Assembly: GCA_012931725.1 (NCBI GenBank)
Contig: CM022944.1
Location: forward strand, 117,133,623-117,197,622
Origin: Litsea cubeba
Taxonomy: Eukaryota > Streptophyta > Magnoliopsida > Laurales > Lauraceae
Reading direction: 5' to 3'
Length of the DNA: 64,000 nt
Positions within the stretch are counted from its first letter, which is position 1; each line of letters begins with the position of its first letter. The notes beneath the pieces were generated by a model. That model did not search any database and was not told the origin of the DNA. It saw only the letters and a program-made list of their open reading frames with translations. Of this stretch, positions 35,143 through 46,111 are shown one piece after another. The translations under genes were made by a program, and so were the position numbers.

Positions 35143-36007
35143 GAAAGCAAGTTATTTAGAATGGCAGATGATGAAAACAAGGGTGGGGGACCTTCCCGTG
35201 GAAATGAGTGGGAAGTTGTGTCACTTACTGCATCAACATATGAGGCAGCACCTGGTCCAAAAGAATTTGAATCAACTGATGGTGATAAAGTTCTTAATAG
35301 AACTGAAGAGGAATCCTCTCGTGCTATGTTCATGTCTGGCCATTTTGTATTTCCACCAAGTCAGCATGAAAATCTTCCACTGAAACCTGATATCAGTGAA
35401 ATTCATGATGAGCTGAGAGGTGAAGGTCCAGATTCCACTGAAGAATGTGGACCAGACTTGGCAGAAGGAGATAGACCCAAAAATCTGGGGATGATAATTG
35501 GAACATTAAAGAATTATCAGAAGTGGATGAGCAACTTGGACTTCAATTATTTGATGAAAAGGGTAAGAGGCTTTCTTTTCCCGGTACAAAACTCGAGGAA
35601 GGGAAGGATTTTCAACTTGAAGGACTCGGTTTGCTTGAAGAGCATAGTTTGTATGGTGCTGCTAAATTAAGTTCTTTCATGCTGAAGCAGATATGAGTGG
35701 ATCAACGGCATTTGATGTGAGTTCTATTATTCCCGAAGACAGAGATCCTACTCAGAACAAAATAGACTCCCCATTGGATTCATCGAAGTATCAAGATACA
35801 ACAAAAGAAGATAAGTCTGTTCCTCCCTGTGAAGCATGGTGGAAGAAGCAGGCGACATCACTATATAGTCATGCAATGGAGGCAAATACATTTTGGTCTG
35901 TTGTGGTTCCTGCTGCTTTAATGGGGCTTGTAATTCTTGGGCAACTGTGGCAACAAGAAAGGTGGCAGCTTCAGCAGCTTAAGTGGAAACTTGGTATGAA
36001 TGATGAG
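35143..36007 (+). other. Large coding exon of ATI copy B
   Basis: Starts after acceptor TTTTAG, with the ATG at 35161, and ends at GAG|GTATGC (36007/36008). Against copy A (1-500) the shared part is about 97% identical, with one lost T at 35678-35681. The earlier break near 35490 cannot be compared because copy A begins after it in this window. Confidence 0.75.
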
Positions 36008-37319
36008 GTATGCTGATACTGTCATACAAATTTCACAAGGTGTTTTTGTGTCATTTACTTAATTAATTTATTATTATTACTACTTTTTTTATGAATGACT
36101 AGATTAGGTTCTTTTTTTTTTCTCCGATTTCTTGACATCACCAAATGATTCTTGCTGCTACAGCTGTAACATATACATAACTATAGTACTTGGAAAAAAT
36201 AGATACAGAAAGACAAAAGCTACAAAGCAAAGGTGTCTGAGACTACTTGAGTTTGTTCCTCAATACCTTATCCCATAAATTAGCCTCTGGGAATAGTGCA
36301 AAAGCAAAAGGGGCCTTCTAAATGATAATTCAAAAAAATTAATTGAATAAATAAATAATTCCTTTAAATGATTGAACAGTCTTTCTTGCTTCGTCCTGCA
36401 CAAGTCCTCACAGGTGCAAGTCAGTACTTAGCCGTTACAGCTCTAATATTAAATGCCCAGTCGCTGTCAGTGTCATATCTGCATGTGTGTATATGACATA
36501 TTCTGCACAACACCCGCATTATCTAACACCCATCTTTCGGTTTTCATTGAGGGGGCCCATTTATGATTTTCCCATCCCCAATTCCTTTGCACACCCCTAT
36601 CATCATCAACTGAATTAGAACTTGTACCAATTTGACAACGATCCAATTCCAACCATTATCCGTTGTTGAATTTAATCACAAGAAATTCTCACTATACATA
36701 TCCATTGAACTTGGAGGCCGAACCACTGCTGGATCAGTGGTAGTGGCACCTTTGTTTCATGGTACCAACCGGGGATCGCTCCCTGGTCCTCACATTGGAA
36801 GTCCTACTCCGAGCCAGTGAGCCAAACTAGCCACCAAAGAAAATGGGGGAAAATCATTGAACTCTGAGGCCTTAAAACTATGAGTTCAGATCATTTGATT
36901 AAATTGATGTTAGGCCCATCCGTTATCTGCATCCTAATCTTCCTTCCATCTATATCCCTTGATTGTTAGTCTATCTCCCACTCTCTCTATCCCTCTTTGC
37001 ATCCTTATCGTGCATAACAGCTATTGGGTCCCACCTGTGGCCCCACATATCATGGAAGGGGTGAGGATGGAAAGATTCAGATGGTCATGGGACCACTCTA
37101 TATATCAAATTTCAAGTCAGCCCAATGATCCTGAGCCCTTCATTTGTGGTCCATAAGTTTTAATGATTTTAAATCATTTTTTTTTTTACAGTTAATATAA
37201 CGGTCTAGTCCAAACTCCAAACGGACCAGTTGCAAACTGTTGGGTTTCATGACCTTTTTTCATTTTTCTGAAGTTTGTTTTATTTATTTATTTATTTATT
37301 TTTATTTTTTTTTTGCAGG

Positions 37320-37925
37320 TGGGGAGTTGTCTCTCTCATGAGAGACATTATATGGACCCCCCTTTCTTAGGTGCCTGGGAACACCCTTATGATCAATCCA
37401 ACACCCTCACTCACGGGGGTGTAGGGGTTTGTCTCTCTCATGAGAGACATTATATGGATCCCCCTTTCTTAAGTGTCTGGGAACCCCTTATGATCAATCC
37501 AACACCCTCACTCACTCCCCCACACAGATATGCACAAACCCAAATACGATTTGAAACATCCAACTGTTTCTCACCGATGGATTGGAAGCCTAAATATTTT
37601 TTTTTCCCTTCTAAAGCCTTTGAACTTGAAGGCATGGATCAAGGGATTAGGATCATCTTTTGGGTTTGATATTTTGCAAACTACTAGGTCTCATTGAAAT
37701 CTTTCCATCTCCCACCTCCCCATGATTGCATGCCTCAGGCGGCCCCCAAAAGTTATCTCTTGTGGTTGTCTTGGAAGAAGGAGGAGGATGCACACGCTGC
37801 TGATGTCGGCCCTTGGAACCAAGGGATTAGGATCATCTTTTGGGTTTGATATTTTGCAGACTACTAGGTCTCATTGAAATCTTTCCATCTCCCACCTCCC
37901 CATGATTGGCATGCCTCAAGCAGCC
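37320..37925 (+). repeat. Two local tandem duplications specific to copy B
   Basis: First, a roughly 107-bp unit (37327 and 37434 starts) contains the palindrome GTCTCTCTCATGAGAGAC and CTTATGATCAATCCAACACC. Second, a roughly 185-bp unit containing GGGATTAGGATCATCTTTTG and CATTGAAATCTTTCCATCTC begins at about 37640 and 37824. Copy A has one copy of each core (1829-1850, 1961-2035), so both duplications followed the block duplication. Confidence 0.75.
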
Positions 37926-38196
37926 CCGAAAAATTATTTCTTGTGGTTGTCTTGGAACCAGTAGGAGGATGCACACACTGTTGATGTCGGCCCTTGGAAC
38001 CAGTAAGGTGCACAGACGGCTACTCTCAACAAGTTACTGCATAGCAACCTGATTCTTCTAAAACAGCAACCAGGCGACCTTATAGAGTAGGTAGACAGGT
38101 TCAATTTTTTACCTTTCTAAATGTTCCTTTGAAACCAGTCCCTTTATGCCTTCTAGGAAGTCTACTACCTTTCCAAGGTCAACATGGTAACCTTCC

Positions 38197-38419
38197 GACG
38201 CAGCCAAAGATCTACGATCGAACAATAGATCAATATCCCGAAGGATTGATCGAATCCAAGATGGATTCCAGCCACTAGGGCACAAACTAAACCATAACAC
38301 ACAAGAGATAACTCACGATAACTTGGATTAATTGATAATAAGCATGAAAATAACAATAGGGCTCTTCTGTATATATAGAGCACAATGTTTGCTAATGAGG
38401 AAAGCTACTAATTCTAATT
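38197..38419 (-). repeat. Gypsy 3' LTR, outer part
   Basis: Matches 49804-50026 with five differences. It is interrupted at 38419 by the Copia insertion; the remainder is at 44235-44386. Confidence 0.85.
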
Positions 38420-38659
38420 TGTCCATCCAAGCCCAGGCCCATGTTGGGCCCAGTCTTCATCAATTACTTAGTCAACTACACCTGTACATACTTAGTTTGT
38501 ATATCAGAATAATTAGGCTTTAGATAAGAGAAGATAATTGGTATTCAGCATGTAATCATGGCATTCAGCCCCTATATAATGAAATGAACAGTCGACCCTA
38601 AGGGTACTGTGTTTTCAAACATTATTTCTATATTCTTCTTTCATCTCTCTAAAATGTCA
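38420..38659 (+). repeat. Copia 5' LTR
   Basis: TGTCCATCC...AAAATGTCA. Contains CTATATAATGAAATG at about 38572, a plausible TATA box with transcription start downstream. Two differences from the 3' LTR. Confidence 0.92.
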
Positions 38660-38671
38660 TGGTATCAGAGC
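38660..38671 (+). other. Copia primer-binding site
   Basis: TGGTATCAGAGC, complementary to the 3' end of plant initiator methionine tRNA, immediately after the LTR. Confidence 0.9.
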
Positions 38672-39854
38672 TTGCTTCACAAGGATCTGTAGATTCTCCA
38701 AGTCATCTTCCACGTCTGGAAGCTCTCCGATCATCCCAGATCATCACAGATCATCTCAGATCAAGTGTGGCCCACCTGAGATCTTCTTCCACATCTCTGC
38801 AGAACCAGACCATGTTGGTCGACTGGAATTATAGGTGTTTATGGTGATTTTTCAGGAATTTATTTCCCATCCAGCGTAGGTTTTCCAGCACCATTTGTGG
38901 TATTTCAGTTTTCTCCATCTGATTTCATCTTGGCCGTCCAAAATCAAGGATCTTGGTTATTTTTGGCTGAATCTTCTTCCCTCACTTGCGTAAATATGCT
39001 GTGCCTTCATCTCCGACTTCTGATCTGTCCTATGATGATCTGGTGGGGCCCACGTTCATGGAATCAGGCTGCCGAGATGGTCGTCAGTCCCTTTTAATGC
39101 AGTTCTGTGCACAGTTTTGCTTGCACAGTCCCTATTTGTGCATCTTCTTCATTATCAGGCACATATTCTTCTCTGGAAGCCATTTCTGTCATCTGATCGT
39201 CTGTGATCATCCCTGATCATTTCCGATCAGTCGTGGCCCACCTGCGATCGTCATCACCATATCAGCGGAAGCAGCCCATATTGGTCGCCTGACTCTCTTC
39301 TTATTTTTGAAGATTTTTTCAGCATTTATGGATCATCAGAGGTTGGTTTTCTACTGACTTTTGTGGAAATTCTGTTTTATCACCTTATTTTCATCTCAGC
39401 CGTCCAGTTTTGTGGATTTCAATTGGATCTGCCTGAAACCACTTCCACAAGGTGCGAAACTAGTCCACTTTTCCATCCCCACCCTTTGATCTGGTCTTTG
39501 ATCATTTTATGGGGATCTGCCTGAAACCACTTCCACAAGGTGCGAAACTAGTCCACTTTTCCATCCCCACCCTTTGATCTGGTCTTTGATCATTTTATGG
39601 GGCCCACATATGAATCCAGCCACTAACGACAGAGTCGTTCAGTGAACTGTTTCTGTTTTTTTTTGCGTCTGGATCAATTTCTGAGCTTTCTGCACTGCGG
39701 TTGTATATGTTGATGCCTACATCCACTGTTATGCTGCCTGTAACCAATTAGATTTTTCTTCTGGATACAGTAACATATTGTTACTATTCATTACTGTTGT
39801 CTGCTGGTCACTGTTCTTCATCATCACATTCCTGCTGTTGCTCTAGTTACTGTC
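38672..39854 (+). other. Copia leader, with internal repeats
   Basis: About 1.2 kb without coding. An exact 88-bp tandem duplication lies at 39425-39512 and 39513-39600. In addition, 38700-38945 and 39190-39425 are diverged direct repeats (GATCATC clusters, GTGGCCCACCTG, a CAGCCGTCC-like block), so the leader is itself made of duplicated parts. Confidence 0.75.
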
Positions 39855-40703
39855 ATGGAAAAATCTGACATTAAATTGGTTCAATTTGATGGAAAAAATT
39901 ACACCTCCTGGGCCTTCCAATTTCAAATTTATTTAGAAGGAAAGGAGCTCTGGGCTCACATTGATGGATCTGACCCAAAACCGGTAGAAGATGACAAGAA
40001 GATTTTAGCCTGGAAGACTAAGGATGCTAAAATCAAAACCTGGTTGCTGGGCTCGGTTGACCCACATTTTATTCTTAACCTCAGACCTTGCAAATCTGCC
40101 CGGGAAATGTGGGACTATCTTAAAAAAATCTATCACCAAGGCAATGCTGCTCGCCAATTTCAATTGGAACTTGACATTTCTCAATTTAATCAAGGCACCC
40201 AGTCTATTCAAGAGTATTACATTGGCTTTCGCATTCTCTGGTCTGAATATGATGAGCTTAAGTTTGCCATGGTGTCTGAAGCCCTACTACCTGAACTACT
40301 TCCTTTACAGCAGAGTAGCCATCGGGATCAGTTTCTCATGAAACTTCGTTTGGAGTTTGAGACCGTTCGATCTAACTTGATGAGCAGGGCTTCTCCTCCC
40401 AGCTTAGATGATTGTCTTCAGGAGCTCCTACGGGAAGAACAACGTCTGGTAACTAAAACTACTCTGGCACAATAGGGATCTTCTGAGACTCCGCTTGCCT
40501 ATGTTGCCACCACCAGATCACCTTCTCGGGATATCAGTAAAGTTCAGTGTCACAACTGCAAGAAATATGGGCATTACGCAAATCAGTGTAAGGCAAAGAT
40601 ATGCAGATATTGTAAGGCCACTGGACATGTTATTGATGAATGCTGGAAGAGGGGTCGCAATTCTACCTCTCGTAACTCTGTACCGTCATCCTCTGGTCCT
40701 TAA
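39855..40703 (+). pseudogene. Copia gag region
   Basis: The frame opens at ATG 39855 (LVQFDGKNYTSWAFQFQIYL, the usual Copia gag N-terminus) and runs to TAG at 40473-40475. The same frame continues through two CCHC zinc knuckles (CHNCKKYGHYANQC and CRYCKATGHVIDEC, about 40548-40660) to TAA at 40701-40703. Gag packages the element RNA into virus-like particles. Both stops are one C-to-T change from glutamine codons, which fits mutation of methylated cytosines, though other ancestors are possible. Confidence 0.85.
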
Positions 40704-41704
40704 ACAGTGCCGTCTGCTCCCAGTGCTTACTCAGTAACCACTCCACGCTATGCATCCTCTGACTTCAGTGGTTCTATGCAATCTGATTTTTCCTCACAAC
40801 CTGGTTCTTCCACCCAAGCTGCATCCTCCGCTCCTCTCACTCTTGAGATGGTCAACCAAATGATCATCAATGCCTTGGCATCCATGAACATCGCAGGTAC
40901 TGCTTCCTCTCTATCCCATACATGGTACTTGGATTCTGGTGCAAGTAATCATATGACATCTTCTCCCCTCAACTTACATAATGTCGTTTCTTACACTGGT
41001 CATCAATCTGTTCAAGCTGCCAACGGAGATCACCTCCCCATCACCTCTGTTGGTGATATCCCTGGCCCCTTACCCTTAACCAATGTTTTAGTTTCTCCTA
41101 ATCTTGCTACCAATTTGGTTTCTGTGGGTCAACTTGTTGAAAATAATAACACTGTTTCCTTTTCTTCTTCTGGATGTGTTGTGCAGGACCAGGAGTCGGG
41201 GGAAGTGATCGCGAGGGGGCCTAAGCGTGGCAGGCTTTTTTCTTTACCAATGTCTTCCGTTATTCAGAATAAATCCTTCCCTCAGTTATTTTGTTTTTTT
41301 GTTCAGAATAATTCTAGATTGTGGCATAATAGACTTGGTCATCCAAATGCCTCTACTTTGTCTGCTTTATTTCACTCTGGATTATTAAATAAACCCATTG
41401 CCTCTGCTTCTTTTGAATGTGATGCTTGTAAATTAGGAAAGAGTAAAACTTTACCTTTTCCACACTCCATAACACGGAGCACTGCATGTTTTGACTTGAT
41501 TCACAGTGATGTTTGGGGCATTGCTCCGACCCTTTCCCATAGTCATTTCAAGTATTTTGTAACCTTCATTGATGACTATAACAGATTCACTTGGATTTAT
41601 TTATTAAATTCGAAGTCTGATGTTCTTAATGCATTTAAAATTTTTGTTACCTATGTTGAAAACCAATTCTCTCAATGCATTAAAACTTTGCGCTCAGACT
41701 CAGG
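40704..41704 (+). pseudogene. Copia protease and N-terminal integrase
   Basis: Same frame as gag. WYLDSGASNHMTS at about 40926 holds the aspartic protease DSGA. The GAG-pre-integrase zinc site follows (LWHNRLGHPNASTL ... CDACKLGKS), then the first integrase aspartate (LIHSDVWG) and the second (LRSDSGG). The frame shifts at the eight-G run 41703-41710, where seven G would keep it open. Confidence 0.85.
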
Positions 41705-43036
41705 GGGGGGAGTATGTTTCCAAGGATTTTCAATCTTTTTTAAACAATAAAGGAATCATTTCTCAACGTACCTGTCCGTATACTCCTCAACAAAATGGAG
41801 TCACGGAACGGAAAAACAGGCATCTTCTTGATGTAACTAGAACTCTTCTGATTGAATCATCAGTTCCCCCTCGTTTTTGGACTGAAGCTCTCACCACGGC
41901 TGTCCATCTCATAAATCGCCTTCCATCACTTACCATTGATCATTTAACGCCTCATTTTAAATTGTTTGGTCATCATCCTGTGTTTGATCACCTACATACC
42001 TTTGGCTGTGTTTGCTTCGTTCATCTACCTCCCACAGAAAGAACGAAACTAACAGCACAATCTCGCAGGTGTGCTTTTTTGCGTTATGCCACTAATCAAA
42101 AGGGTTTCGTTTGTTATGATCCCATTGGTTGTCGTATCAGGGTTTCTCGGAATGTTATTTTCTTTGAAAATCAATATTTCTTCCAAACTCACATGGACTG
42201 TCCTCATCCCTCTTCCCCAGTTTTCTTACCCGGTTTTTCGGATCCAACCTCTGTTACTCGGTTCAATCCTGCTTTTGTATACCACCGACGGGAGAAACCT
42301 CCCACTGCAGATGGTCCTCCTCCTGATCCTCCACCGACAACTGGTTCAACGCCTACTCATGCCTTACGTCGCTCCTCCAGAAATTCTAGACCGCCTGAGC
42401 GGTATGGCTTTACCCATACTTCTTTGATGACCACACTATCTTCTCTCTCTATCCCAATTTCTTATTTACAGGCTGTCCAACAAGATTGCTGGAACCAAGC
42501 CATGAAGGAGGAATTAGATGCACTGGATCTGAATCACACGTGGGATATTGTGGAGTGTTTTTCAGCAGTTAAGCCCATTGGTTGCAAATGGATCTACTCG
42601 ATCAAACTTAAATCTGATGGGTCCTTGGATCGACACAAAGCCAGACTTGTGACACTGGGAAACAGACAGGAGTATGGCATCGACTACGAGGAGACGTTTG
42701 CACCTGTGGCAAAGATGACATCTATTAGGTTACTTCTCGCCATTGCTGCATCTCACTCTTGGCCATTATACCAGATGGATGTCAAAAATGCATTTCTCCA
42801 TGGGGATTTGCAGGAAGAAGTCTATATGCGTATCCCACAGGGCATCCCCTCTCCCTCCAAGAGGTCCGTCTGTCGGCTGCGAAAATCGCTTTATGGTCTC
42901 AAGCAAGCTCCTCGGGCATGGTTCGAAACCTTTCGGGGTCACTTATGCGAAAGTGGCTTTACTCAGAGCCGTTATGATCCATCTCTCTTTCTATGCCACA
43001 CATCTACAGGGGTTACTGTACTTCTGGTGTATGTTT
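41705..43036 (+). pseudogene. Copia C-terminal integrase and reverse transcriptase (first part)
   Basis: Continues in the +1 frame with the integrase glutamate (QQNGVTERKNRHL), then the RT region (WNQAMKEELDALDLNHTWDI, KPIGCKWIYSIK, YQMDVKNAFLHGDL, SLYGLKQAPRAW). The frame is broken after LLVYV by one extra T, exactly before the two catalytic aspartates of the YVDD box. Confidence 0.88.
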
Positions 43037-43987
43037 GACGATATTATTATCACTGGCACGGATGATGGTATGATCAAATCTGTCCAATCTTCCCTCCGGA
43101 CTTACTTTCATATGAAGGATTTGGGTCCTTTGCATTATTTCTTGGGCTTAGAGGTGCATCAATCTCCAAAAGGTCTCTTTTTAAATCAACACAAATACAC
43201 ATCAGACCTTATTGAGTTGTCTGACCTACAAGATTCTTCGCCTGTTGATACACCTGTCGAGGTCAATCTCAAGTTGAGTAAAGATGATAGCGAGCTTCTT
43301 CCTGATCCTCATACATATCGGCGCCTGGTGGGAAGTCTTGTCTATCTCACTATCACTAGACCTGACATATCCTATGCTGTTAATCTTGTGAGCCAGTTCA
43401 TGACTGCTCCTCGACATCTTCATTTGACAGCTGTGAAGCGCATTATCTGTTATTTGCTGAAAACTGTTTCTCGTGGTTTATATTATCCAAAGGATAATCC
43501 TCTTCTTCTGACTGCTTATGCGGATGCTGACTGGGCAGGCTGTCGAGACACGCGTCGTTCTACTACTGGTTGGTGCATGTACCTTGGAAATTCGCTCATT
43601 TCTTGGAAGTGCAAGAAACAAGAACGTGTGTCCAGATCTTCCACGGAAGCTGAATATAGGGCGATGTCTTCTGCTTGTTCTGAAGTCTTATGGCTACGGG
43701 GGCTTCTTTCGGAACTTGGGTTCACTCAAACCTCTTCTACTCCATTGCATGCCGACAATACTGGGGCTATCCGTATTACTGAAAATCCTGTCTTCCATGA
43801 ACGTACTAAACATATTGAAGTTGACTGTCACTTTATTCGGGATGAATATAAGCGGGATGTCATTAGTCTACCTCATGTCTCTACAGGGTTTCAATTTGCG
43901 GATATCTTCACAAAGGGACTACCTTGGCCTCGACATCAATTTCTTGTTTCCAAATTGCTGCTTTATGACTCTCCAGCATCAATTTGA
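43037..43987 (+). pseudogene. Copia reverse transcriptase end and RNase H
   Basis: In the third frame: DDIIITGTDD (the rest of the YVDD box), then HYFLGLEVHQSPKGLFLNQH. RNase H follows with ADADWAGCRDTRRSTTGWC, SRSSTEAEYRAMS, LHADN and the terminal FADIFTKGL. The stop is at 43985-43987, followed at once by the polypurine tract. Confidence 0.88.
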
Positions 43988-43994
43988 GGGGGGG

Positions 43995-44234
43995 TGTCAA
44001 TCCAAGCCCAGGCCCATGTTGGGCCCAGTCTTCATCAATTACTTAGTCAACTACACCTGTACATACTTAGTTTGTATATCAGAATAATTAGGCTTTAGAT
44101 AAGAGAAGATAATTGGTATTCAGCATGTAATCAGGGCATTCAGCCCCTATATAATGAAATGAACAGTCGACCCTAAGGGTACTGTGTTTTCAAACATTAT
44201 TTCTATATTCTTCTTTCATCTCTCTAAAATGTCA
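43995..44234 (+). repeat. Copia 3' LTR
   Basis: TGTCAATCC...AAAATGTCA, 240 bp. Differs from the 5' LTR by C/A at position 5 and T/G near position 146. Confidence 0.92.
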
Positions 44235-44386
44235 TAATTAACAATAAAATTAGAAAGCAAGCAAACTAAGCAATATTACTAATCTATAAAATTAGAAAAC
44301 GTGAGGCACATGTGGACCCCATCAGTTGGGTCCGTTAAGGCTTGCGGTTGCGGGTCCCTGTCTTGGATAGGGACCGGACTGCATCA
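44235..44386 (-). repeat. Gypsy 3' LTR, inner part
   Basis: Continuation of the LTR after the Copia insertion; matches 50022-50144. It extends about 30 bp further (to GGACTGCATCA) than the 5' LTR copy, so the other copy is clipped. Confidence 0.8.
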
Positions 44387-44846
44387 ACTCTCCCCCGGCT
44401 TGAAAGAACTCGACTCCGTCGAGTTAATCGCTTGATAGCACTCATAAAGATCTGGATTCAGACGCTGGAAGTCGATAGCAGTAATCCAGGTAGCATCGAT
44501 GACGGGCCGGTTTTGCCAACGAACAAGGAACTTCTGAAATCCGCCGCGACAAGTAGAAAAAATTTGATCATCAAGAACATCAATGATTTTATCAGGCGGT
44601 GGCAGAGTAGCTGGTAACGTAATGATGTGCTCATAAGAATCGTCCTCATTATCATGCCCACGATGGAGAGTGGGATCGGCAACATTGAATGTAGGGCTGA
44701 TACCAATATCAGAAGGCAACTCGAGAGTATATGCATTCGAATTAAGCTTCTTCAACACTTTGAAGGGACCGGTATTCCTCGGATGTAACTTCTTGTTTGC
44801 ACCTGGGGGTAACCTTTCCGGATGAATACGGACCATAACCATGTCG
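44387..44846 (-). pseudogene. Gypsy integrase C-terminus with chromodomain-like tail
   Basis: Minus strand: [20 protein letters not shown] (GPF/Y-type region, with [19 protein letters not shown]), then [16 protein letters not shown], the chromodomain core of plant chromoviruses. The chromodomain steers integration towards modified histones in known elements. The frame is broken from the integrase by a T7 run at about 44847-44853. Confidence 0.8.
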
Positions 44847-45690
44847 CCTTAAAAAAACTCCAGAAAACGACGACGTTTGTCAGCATAAGCCTTGTAACTA
44901 TCATTGCTAGCGGCAATATGTCGTTGAACTTCATCATGTATTTGTTGCATGTGTTTGATGAAGTTATCAGCTTCAGCACAAGGGCGTGCTTTAACAGGCA
45001 ATGGGACAAGGTCAATAGGCAAGCGCGGTCGAACACCTGTGACTGCTTCAAAGGGTGAGATGCCTGTAGACCGATTAACTGAATTGTTGGAAGAAAATTC
45101 AGCCATAGGTAGAATCTGATCCCATATTGTGATATGATCATGTACAAGGCATCGTAACAACTGTCCAAGGCTTCTCTTAACAACTTCAGTTTGTCCATCA
45201 GTTTGTGGATGAAAAGCAGTAGAGAAGTGAAGCTTTGTTTTTGCTGTCATCCACAAAGTCTTCCAAAAGTAACTCATAAATTTAGTGTCACGATCTGAAA
45301 CGATGGTTTTGGGGATGCAATGAAGACGTACAACTTCTTTGAAGAATAGTTGAGCTACCTTATAAGCATCAGAAGTCGTGTTGCATGGAATGAAATGTGC
45401 CGTTTTAGAAAAACGATCAACAACAACAAAGATGGAATCAACTTTCCGTGCAGTCTTTGGAAGTCCTAACACAAAATCCATATTGATATTTTCCCATGGT
45501 GCATTAGGAATAGGCAATGGCTGATATAAACCTGTATTCTTCTTGTTACCTTTAGCCAATTGACAGGTGCGACATCTTTCACATATGCTGATAACATTAA
45601 CTCTCATGCGCGGCCAATAGAAACGATCATCCACAAGAGCGAGTGTCTTGTCACGTCCCAAATGACCACTACAACCTCCGGAATGCAATT
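44847..45690 (-). pseudogene. Gypsy integrase core
   Basis: HSGGCSGHLGRDKTLALVDD and CERCRTCQLAKG give the HHCC zinc site. The catalytic triad is seen in NMDFVLGLP, VSDRDTKF and HPQTDGQTEVV. The upstream stop at about 45705 separates it from RNase H. Confidence 0.87.
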
Positions 45691-45706
45691 CACGAACAAC
45701 ATGTTC

Positions 45707-46111
45707 TCAAATGGAAGTAACTAGGAGGCAAAGTTTGTTACCTCGGAATAAGAATCCATCATGTATGCTGTAATGAGGGTGCTTGTCCTTGTCGCCATTA
45801 AGAAAATCCGCATAGGTTATGCCGAAATCCTTGTCATTTGTATACTCCTGCTTTATTTGCTCAAAACCTGTGATAGTGACAGCCATAGTAGTGAGGAGAT
45901 GTGTCCGACGACTTAATGCATCAGCTACCAGATTTTCTTTGCCAGCTTTATGACGGAGACTGAATGTGAATTGTTGAAGGTAAGAGCTCCATTTAATTCG
46001 ACGATCACTGACATGCTGTTGTGACTGTATATGCTTCAATGCCTCGTGATCGGAATATAAGACAAAGTCGTTTCCAACCAAGTAATGACGCCAATGTCGC
46101 AATGCTTGCAT
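45707..46111 (-). pseudogene. Gypsy RNase H
   Basis: [40 protein letters not shown] and NLVADALSRR are the hallmarks of Ty3/Gypsy RNase H. The domain overlaps in another frame with the connection region at 46036-46560 (frame break). Confidence 0.85.

Larger units (their letters stand above)
38420..44234 (+). mobile_element. Ty1/Copia retrotransposon, young insertion but with broken reading frame
   Basis: 5815 bp with 240-bp LTRs (38420-38659, 43995-44234) differing at two positions. Flanked by the 5-bp duplication TAATT (38415-38419, 44235-44239), and the empty site is visible in the other Gypsy LTR near 50026. The primer site TGGTATCAGAGC (38660-38671) abuts the left LTR, and a polypurine tract (TTTGAGGGGGGG, about 43983-43994) abuts the right. 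Order: leader, gag with two zinc knuckles, protease, integrase, RT, RNase H, which is Copia order. Four lesions split the polyprotein: TAG at 40473, TAA at 40701, an extra G at 41703-41710 and an extra T at about 43034-43036. Confidence 0.92.

Noticed and set aside
36632..37156. Short frames conserved between copy A (1126-1638) and copy B
   Set aside because: They are conserved only because the intron is duplicated; both copies differ by indels and non-synonymous changes without sign of coding constraint.
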